Part shown: positions 58,701 through 64,000 of the stretch, in pieces
Layout: each line of letters opens with the position of its first letter
Numbering within the stretch: position 1 is the first letter of the stretch
Source: Thalassotalea euphylliae
Lineage (GTDB): Bacteria; Pseudomonadota; Gammaproteobacteria; Enterobacterales; Alteromonadaceae
Assembly (NCBI RefSeq): GCF_003390395.1
Contig: NZ_QUOV01000001.1
Span: 1,798,001-1,862,000 of the forward strand
DNA: 64,000 nucleotides
Reading direction: 5' to 3'
The notes under the pieces: generated by a model
Told to the model about the DNA's origin: nothing
Databases searched by the model: none
Seen by the model: the letters and a program-made list of their open reading frames with translations, nothing else
Made by a program: the position numbers and the translations under genes

Positions 58701-58734
58701 AAAAAACGGCATGCTTTCGCATGCCGTTTTTTTT
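58701..58734 (+). terminator. Terminator of ihfB
   Basis: Stem ACGGCATGC/GCATGCCGT with a TTTC loop and an eight-base T-run. Confidence 0.88.
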
Positions 58735-58823
58735 GTCTTTGATTTTTTAAATATTTCCCAATTCTGATTGATTTAATGGTATTTTCATTACGTTGAATTG
58801 GACAATAATCATTGGATGTTAGT

Positions 58824-59054
58824 TTGAAGTTATATTTCACTATTTTTGTACTGGTTGTATTGCTGCTAGTCGCTTTCGCTTTTGGTAGTCAAAATGATCA
58901 GCTAATCACGTTAAACTATTTCATTGCTAAGGCAACGATGCCAGTCGCAATGGCGGTAAGTATATTTGCTGGCTTAGGATTTCTTTTCGGCTTGGTATTT
59001 ATGTTTCTTATAAATTTGCTTAAGCCACTCAAGCGTAAACAAAATAAAGGCTAA
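58824..59054 (+). CDS. lapA: LapA (YciS-like) inner-membrane protein
   Basis: Small membrane protein with two hydrophobic segments (about 3-20 and 38-60) around the conserved FGSQNDQLITLNYF loop. Partner of LapB in regulating LPS synthesis in E. coli. I choose TTG at 58824, since MKLYF aligns with the E. coli start MKYLL and GGA stands 6 bases before it; an upstream TTG at 58812 would add four residues. Eight bp before lapB. Confidence 0.85.
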   Translation: MKLYFTIFVLVVLLLVAFAFGSQNDQLITLNYFIAKATMPVAMAVSIFAGLGFLFGLVFMFLINLLKPLKRKQNKG

Positions 59055-59062
59055 GAAATCCT

Positions 59063-60232
59063 ATGCTTGAGTTGTTGTTTCTATTGTTGCCTGTTGCCAT
59101 GGGATATGGATGGTTTATGGGGCGCAATAGCATTAAGCAAAAAGATCAAAATGCTAAGCAAGATTTATCCATTAAATACTCAACAGGTTTGAATTACCTA
59201 TTATCGAATCAGCAAGATAAAGCTATCGATTATTTGATTGAGGCGCTCAAAGTAGAAGACGATACCGTTGAAGCGCATTTTGCAATGGCAAACCTTTTTC
59301 GCAAGCGCGGTGAGCTCGACCGAGCACTTAAAGTACACGAACACCTAGTACGCAATGGCAATTTGCCAACCAAAGCAAAACAGCAAGCAATATTTGAGCT
59401 AGCAAAAGATTTTTTAACAGCAGGTTTGTACGACCGTGCTGAACATATGTTTCATAAGTTGCTCAAGGCAAAACCCTATCAGTTAAAGTCTTTAGGTTAT
59501 TTAATGCAAATTTACCAATCTACTAAGGATTGGCAGCAGGGCATTGCGCTTAAAAAAACTATTTTTAAACTCAAAGACAAACAACTACTTCATAACCTAG
59601 CTAACTTCTATTGCGAACAAGCACTTGAGGCACAAAAACAAGGTGAGTTTATCGCGGTTATTGAGTTATTAGAGCAGGCATTGGTGTGCGATGCTAAATC
59701 ATGTCGCGCTAATTGGCATTTAGCCGGTGTTTATGAAGAGCATAAGCAATACGAGCAAGCTGCTAAGTGTTATCGTGCTATTTATAAGCAAGACAAAGAC
59801 TTTTTCCCTGAAGTTATCGAAAAAATGCATAGCTGTTATCGAGCATTGGATGACGAAGAAGCCTTCTACAGCTTTATTAAGCAAGTGTACGATGAAACAG
59901 GCACGACGAGCACATTGATTAAATACCTAGAGTTCCTGTCAACGAAATATGGCGCGGACAAAGCCGCGGAGTTTTTATTAGCTGGCCTAAAGCGCAGACC
60001 TACCATTCGAGGTTTTAAGCATTTCGTTAAGTTACAACTTGCCAATGAACCGTCTGAAAATCAAAGTGAAAGTTTGGATGTGATCAAGGAGCTTGTATCG
60101 GCGTACTTAAAGATGCGTCCAAGATACAGTTGTCGCTCTTGTGGCTTTAACAGCAGCACACACTATTGGTCGTGTCCATCATGCCATGATTGGGAGCAAT
60201 TAAAGCCTGTTAGGGGTCTAGAAGGCGAGTAG
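59063..60232 (+). CDS. lapB: LapB (YciM), LPS assembly regulator
   Basis: 389 residues: an N-terminal membrane anchor (about 1-18), TPR repeats through most of the length (clear units around 46-80, 80-115, 140-175, 215-245), and a C-terminal rubredoxin-like zinc/iron knuckle with YSCRSCGFNSS and WSCPSCHDW. LapB directs LpxC to FtsH for degradation and so limits LPS synthesis. Operon with lapA, as in E. coli. Confidence 0.94.
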   Translation: MLELLFLLLPVAMGYGWFMGRNSIKQKDQNAKQDLSIKYSTGLNYLLSNQQDKAIDYLIEALKVEDDTVEAHFAMANLFRKRGELDRALKVHEHLVRNGNLPTKAKQQAIFELAKDFLTAGLYDRAEHMFHKLLKAKPYQLKSLGYLMQIYQSTKDWQQGIALKKTIFKLKDKQLLHNLANFYCEQALEAQKQGEFIAVIELLEQALVCDAKSCRANWHLAGVYEEHKQYEQAAKCYRAIYKQDKDFFPEVIEKMHSCYRALDDEEAFYSFIKQVYDETGTTSTLIKYLEFLSTKYGADKAAEFLLAGLKRRPTIRGFKHFVKLQLANEPSENQSESLDVIKELVSAYLKMRPRYSCRSCGFNSSTHYWSCPSCHDWEQLKPVRGLEGE

Positions 60233-60268
60233 TTGATGTGCAATCACTATTAGTGAACATCAGCTTAT

Positions 60269-60299
60269 CTTGAAACTGCCTTTGTTCAAGCTTTTTTAT
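60269..60299 (+). terminator. Possible terminator after lapB
   Basis: A 6-bp stem CTTGAA/TTCAAG with a 10-base loop followed by CTTTTTTAT. A preceding hairpin at 60234-60262 (TGATGT/ACATCA with an inner TCACT/AGTGA) may help. Confidence 0.4.
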
Positions 60300-60495
60300 C
60301 TATAATCGATTTTCGTTCTTTTTTATATTCTTGATAAGGCTTTTTTGCTTGATGACAAGCCTGATATTCATCGCCTGATTGGGCGTTATTAATGCATTCA
60401 CTTTTTTGGTAACCTTGGCCAAGCTCATAAAGCTGTTTATTACTACAACCAAGGGTTAGAAGCGTTAACATTAAGGTAATAATAATTTTCGACAT
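60286..60495 (-). CDS. Small putative lipoprotein
   Basis: 70 residues from the ATG at 60495, which has AGGA five bases before it; a longer frame to 60564 adds 23 residues without a signal. Lipobox LTLG-Cys at about 14-18 after a hydrophobic stretch, so a membrane-anchored lipoprotein of about 53 mature residues. The mature part (QGYQKSECINNAQSGDEYQACHQAKKPYQEYKKER) has two further cysteines and a charged tail. Family not recognised. Convergent with lapB. Confidence 0.7.
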   Translation of the reverse strand: MSKIIITLMLTLLTLGCSNKQLYELGQGYQKSECINNAQSGDEYQACHQAKKPYQEYKKERKSIIDKKA

Positions 60496-60705
60496 AGTTA
60501 TCCTAAGGTGCGATGTTAAAAATATATTGGTTAGTGACTTTTCTTTGCTATTAGGACTGCTCACTTATGAATTAGTTCGCCGCTTATCATCGATAATACT
60601 GCAAGCGACGAAGGTATAGGTAACTTAATAGTAAGCGGTAATTTATTGCTTTTGACTAGTCCTAAATCCATATAACCTCAGTTACCAAGCAATCAACAGT
60701 TTACC

Positions 60706-62952
60706 TTATTCATATTTAATCTCTAGCGACCAAGTGTTCAATATACCTTGATCTTCAGACCATAAATCACGTACTTGTAATATCCAATCGCCTTTAATTT
60801 CGCTACCTATTAGGTTGTTAAGTGTTGGCGTTGACTCTGGAGTATAGATAAACTTGACATTGGATCGAGCGTCACTTTCGACATTTTTCAATACCACAAT
60901 CTCACCAGATGGCGCTACAAGCTGGATCATTAGATCGCCACGATAGCTATGGTTGATATCGACAGCAACAGATACGTCTGCAATCTCGCCTTGAGCGTCA
61001 ATACGAATGACATCTTGAATACCTACACGACTATTGTCTGGTATCGCCAGATTAGGATTATTTTCTACCTTAATGGTTTGCTCGGTCGGTATATATGCTA
61101 TTTCCAACGTCCAGTCATCGAGTCGCCCCTGATCGTCTGTTAGTAAATCCCGGACAGTGAGTTGCCATTGCCCTTGAACTGCCTCTTGCTTAAAGGCTGT
61201 CAGTGGCGAGCTGCTATCGTTAGAGTTAAGTAAAAGGTTTAGGTTATCTAATTGACCGCCTTGACCGCTATGCAGCGTAACAGATGTACCCGCAGGAGAT
61301 TTCAGCTCCACTTCCAAATCGCCGCGATAGGTATGAGAAATATTAACGCTAAGCTGCAACGAGACAACTTTTCCTCGCTTGGGAACGGTAATAGCGTCGA
61401 TAATGCCAGTTTTATTATTATCTGGTATTAGCAAGTCAGGGCTTGTTTTATGCTTAAACATTACCGTTTCGCCGGTCGGAATAATTTGATCGCCAGTTCT
61501 GATTTTTATTTCTCTCGCTAATAGCTGGATATCTGAGATTACTAGCCCAGATTCAGTGCCATCCCATTGCAGCGTTGAAGGATTGGTTTTGGCCGAAAGG
61601 AACTCGCCATCCATATTGGTATCGTAAAGATCGTCCGCATCACCGGCATCCTCATTGCGTTCTAGATCACGTCTTCCATCCGCTTGCAATAAAGCACATT
61701 GATAATGGCGGCTTTCGGTGCCGTCTTGCCATTCATTTGAGCCATTGCGATCACAGTGGTAAACCGCTAAACCTTTGGAAGGTAGATGGCGATCTAGGTC
61801 TAAGTCTTGGCGGTTTTCTACTAAGAAAAACTCATTGTCGTGCTCGGTATGATAAATATACGCTTTGTTATATTCGCCATGGCTAATTTGGTACTCACCT
61901 GGCGAGGCAAGATCTATTTCGGTGTCTATCCAACCTGTTAAATAGCGTAAGTAAGCGCAAATTGGCGCTGGAACTTTACCGCGACCAAGATGGTTGCCAG
62001 AGCTCATCATGCAATAGCGGCCTAAACCACTGCTGTTACGATTGTCGCCATCGCGGCTGCCATAGTCATATAAATCTGGGAATCGACATAGCATATGTCC
62101 ACTTTCATGGGCAAATGTGCCTATGCTTAAATCGACGGCTCGTCGACCTAAACTTTGAATCGTATAGAAGTGCGTACGGGTATTACCTTGTTGCAACTGG
62201 ATAACCGAATTATGAGGCCATAACCAATTTCGGTATTCTGTGCGGCCAGCATACATAAAACTTAGCGCGTCGACGATACCATCGCCACGAGAATCATAGT
62301 TTGATAAATCTACGCCATGATCCCTAATCGCCACATTCAACGCTTCTTGTACTAACAAATTATTGACATAAAAAGATTTGTTTTTACTGAGCTTGATTGG
62401 ACCGATGACATCGTTAGTGTAATCAAGCTTATTAGAAGACATTAGCTGATAATATCGACGTACTGAGCAGAAGTTACCATGCGCAGAGAAGTTAAGGTCA
62501 TTTAACATCGCATCGACTTGATCACCTGTTATTTGAGTCGTTTCATCCTTAAATTCAACTAATATAGTTAACCCTCGAACATTGCCCGTATTTACCTGAC
62601 GGCCTGTTAATAGCCCTTGCTTAGGGCCAAAAGTTTGGAATGTTAGATCATTTTCGATAGGTCGTATTTGAGTTAACCTGACATTGTGTTTTTCTTGTTG
62701 AACCTCTGCAGCTTCATGTAACTGCCGTTGCATATTTTCTAACGGTTGCTTTCTTATCGGTCGACGGGATGAGGTAAACGTACCTTGATGGACTTGCGCA
62801 TAGCAAAACAGGCCGAGCTGTTCGTCATAAACGGTTGTGTAACCGTCGAGGGTGGTATAGCGTGCATAAAATTCGTCGCCGTTAACAATAAGCGACACAT
62901 CTGAACCATTGCGTTGAGGAAAAACTAAAACTTCACCTTTAATTAGACTCAT
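60706..62952 (-). CDS. M6-like metalloprotease with two C-terminal P-type domains
   Basis: 748 residues. The zinc motif HESGH is at 282-286, followed by FPDLYDYG (291-298), the arrangement of M6 (immune inhibitor A) proteases. Residues about 1-60 carry an ARYTTLDGYTTVYD segment typical of M6 N-terminal regions. Two tandem proprotein-convertase P-like beta-domains occupy about 500-617 and 625-748, each with the IPDN, SYRGDL and W-x-L-x-V-x-D motifs. No signal peptide is visible at the annotated ATG, odd for a secreted family. Monocistronic. Confidence 0.83.
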   Translation of the reverse strand: MSLIKGEVLVFPQRNGSDVSLIVNGDEFYARYTTLDGYTTVYDEQLGLFCYAQVHQGTFTSSRRPIRKQPLENMQRQLHEAAEVQQEKHNVRLTQIRPIENDLTFQTFGPKQGLLTGRQVNTGNVRGLTILVEFKDETTQITGDQVDAMLNDLNFSAHGNFCSVRRYYQLMSSNKLDYTNDVIGPIKLSKNKSFYVNNLLVQEALNVAIRDHGVDLSNYDSRGDGIVDALSFMYAGRTEYRNWLWPHNSVIQLQQGNTRTHFYTIQSLGRRAVDLSIGTFAHESGHMLCRFPDLYDYGSRDGDNRNSSGLGRYCMMSSGNHLGRGKVPAPICAYLRYLTGWIDTEIDLASPGEYQISHGEYNKAYIYHTEHDNEFFLVENRQDLDLDRHLPSKGLAVYHCDRNGSNEWQDGTESRHYQCALLQADGRRDLERNEDAGDADDLYDTNMDGEFLSAKTNPSTLQWDGTESGLVISDIQLLAREIKIRTGDQIIPTGETVMFKHKTSPDLLIPDNNKTGIIDAITVPKRGKVVSLQLSVNISHTYRGDLEVELKSPAGTSVTLHSGQGGQLDNLNLLLNSNDSSSPLTAFKQEAVQGQWQLTVRDLLTDDQGRLDDWTLEIAYIPTEQTIKVENNPNLAIPDNSRVGIQDVIRIDAQGEIADVSVAVDINHSYRGDLMIQLVAPSGEIVVLKNVESDARSNVKFIYTPESTPTLNNLIGSEIKGDWILQVRDLWSEDQGILNTWSLEIKYE

Positions 62953-63178
62953 AACAATCTCCCTGAAAGTGTCATCTAATAAATAGTGGCAAACTTAGAT
63001 TTTGTTAAATATGGACTCTCCAACGACTGTTATTTTCTAGAGTAATAAATCAATATATGACATTAGGGTTTGCCGAGTTGCACAGCACATTTACCATTGT
63101 AGTCGTATAACCGATGTTTAACATTTTTTAGATTGAGGGCGCGTTAGTAAACCTGAGCATAAACCTAAGCATAGGCTG

Positions 63179-63595
63179 CTATTCGCACGGGTAGCGCTGC
63201 TCCATCATTCGGATAGATTTTCTGATAATGGTTTTGAGCACATCGGGGTCAATGTCTGCCAGCTTATTGATATATAAACAAGACTTGCCCAGTTTATGTT
63301 TACCTAGGCGTGCAAGTTCTTCTGAAAACTCATCGAATCCTGGCATTATATAAACACTGAGTGCTGTTTTACGTGGCGAAAAGCCAGTTATCGGCCATGT
63401 TCCGCCTGAACTGGTATTTTGATAGGTATATTTGCTAAAGCCGACAATACTATTGCCCCACATTTTGGCAGGCTTGCCCGTCAGCGTAGTCATCAATTCA
63501 AGTAGCGCTAAGCCATCGGTAACTTTTTGAGGGTGTCCTACACTTTCTATAAAGGTTTTAACATCCGCATCATTTTCTTGCGTTTTTAAGGCCAT
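63179..63595 (-). CDS. DUF1801-domain protein
   Basis: 138 residues, soluble. The pattern MWGNSIVGFSKYTYQ (about 44-58), the aromatic GTWPITGFSPRK and the KHKLGKSCLYINKLADID segment fit the YdhG/DUF1801 fold. No enzymatic role is established for this family. A VOC-family gene follows upstream on the same strand 65 bp away, and the two may be co-transcribed. Confidence 0.8.
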   Translation of the reverse strand: MALKTQENDADVKTFIESVGHPQKVTDGLALLELMTTLTGKPAKMWGNSIVGFSKYTYQNTSSGGTWPITGFSPRKTALSVYIMPGFDEFSEELARLGKHKLGKSCLYINKLADIDPDVLKTIIRKSIRMMEQRYPCE

Positions 63596-63660
63596 TTATC
63601 CTTCCTTGTTATGTCTAATATTGCTGCCTGTATTGTTGCCTTTGTTGTTATCAGTAACTG

Positions 63661-64000
63661 CTATAAATTTTCTTGTTTTGCGCCGGGGCCGAGTGGCTGA
63701 CCGTAACTAAATTCTACAAAATTGCCATCGGGATCTTTAATCCCGCAATAGTAACCAACAGGGTAGGGTTCTTGTTTGCACGGCCACACTAAAATACCTT
63801 CCGCGCTGGCTTGTTCGGCAATGTTATCGACTTCTGCTTTGCTGGCTAGGGCAAAACCTAAGTGTGAAAAGTCGTTTTCCTGTTGGGCTTTTTCCGGTCC
63901 ACCGGGCAACACCACAATAATAAACTCATTCGCTTTACTTGGCTCTGCTAACCAAACAATGCGCTTGCCGTCTGGCCCATGTGGTCGACGATCACGCACT
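63661..64000 (-). CDS. VOC-family (glyoxalase/bleomycin-resistance fold) protein, cut at window end
   Basis: The 5' end lies beyond the window. The visible C-terminal 112 residues show a VOC beta-alpha fold with SHLGFALAS (a His), and PVGYYCGIKDPDGNFVEFSYGQ with the conserved metal-ligand Glu in NFVEFSYG. The initial VRDRRPHGPDGKRIVW is internal to the domain, since another half precedes it in the family. Function within the superfamily cannot be assigned. Confidence 0.75.
   Translation of the reverse strand, partial: VRDRRPHGPDGKRIVWLAEPSKANEFIIVVLPGGPEKAQQENDFSHLGFALASKAEVDNIAEQASAEGILVWPCKQEPYPVGYYCGIKDPDGNFVEFSYGQPLGPGAKQENL

Overview
The window is chromosomal DNA from a marine-type gammaproteobacterium of the order Alteromonadales, most likely close to Colwelliaceae (Colwellia/Thalassotalea). 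This placement is inference. It rests on moderate-to-low GC, on gene neighbourhoods shared with Shewanella, Colwellia and E. coli (metG against mrp; tesA-ybbA-ybbP; nrdA-nrdB-yfaE near ubiG and gyrA; serC-aroA-cmk-rpsA-ihfB-lapA-lapB), and on a small protein (49620-49892) that resembles a family I associate with Colwellia and Shewanella. Nothing in it looks like a prophage, IS element or CRISPR array.

Layout. 1-5.1 kb: metG, mrp/apbC, dcd and a YvcK/YbhK protein. 5.2-5.9 kb: a tRNA operon (Ala-GGC and two identical Glu-UUC) with a strong stringent-type promoter and a terminator. 6.4-7.6 kb: a class I-like HMG-CoA reductase, unusual for this group, with a possible leader ORF. 7.8-20.1 kb: a CPA2 antiporter, tesA, the YbbA/YbbP ABC exporter, an SDR epimerase, an AI-2E-family permease, an LprI-like protein, YciI, YciB, a PQQ-type sugar dehydrogenase, a small membrane protein and a coiled-coil/Sel1 protein.

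20.6-42.9 kb is the notable part: about 22 kb of genes all on the plus strand that form one signalling system. Order: STAS, CheY, CheA, CheW, CheW, a soluble receptor with an N-terminal globin-like domain and three PAS domains, CheR, CheD, CheB, a short membrane-hairpin MCP, a second STAS protein, a REC-PP2C-HATPase partner-switch regulator (HsbR-like), a response regulator with an unrecognised output region, a multi-PAS hybrid kinase, a large membrane hybrid kinase with two REC domains and Hpt, and a REC-GGDEF-Hpt diguanylate cyclase. No flagellar gene, CheZ or CheC lies in the cluster. Three proteins (CheD, the short MCP, the orphan response regulator) share an acidic D-x-E-L-F type C-terminus, and the globin receptor ends in a WEEF CheR-type tether. 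I infer a chemosensory array coupled to a Ser-phosphorylation switch and to c-di-GMP output.

43-64 kb returns to housekeeping genes: yfaE, nrdB and nrdA (with a probable pair of NrdR boxes), gph, ubiG, a DUF962/Mpo1-like protein, gyrA, serC, aroA, cmk, rpsA, ihfB, lapA, lapB, a small lipoprotein, an M6-like metalloprotease with two P-type domains, a DUF1801 protein and a VOC-family protein cut by the window end.
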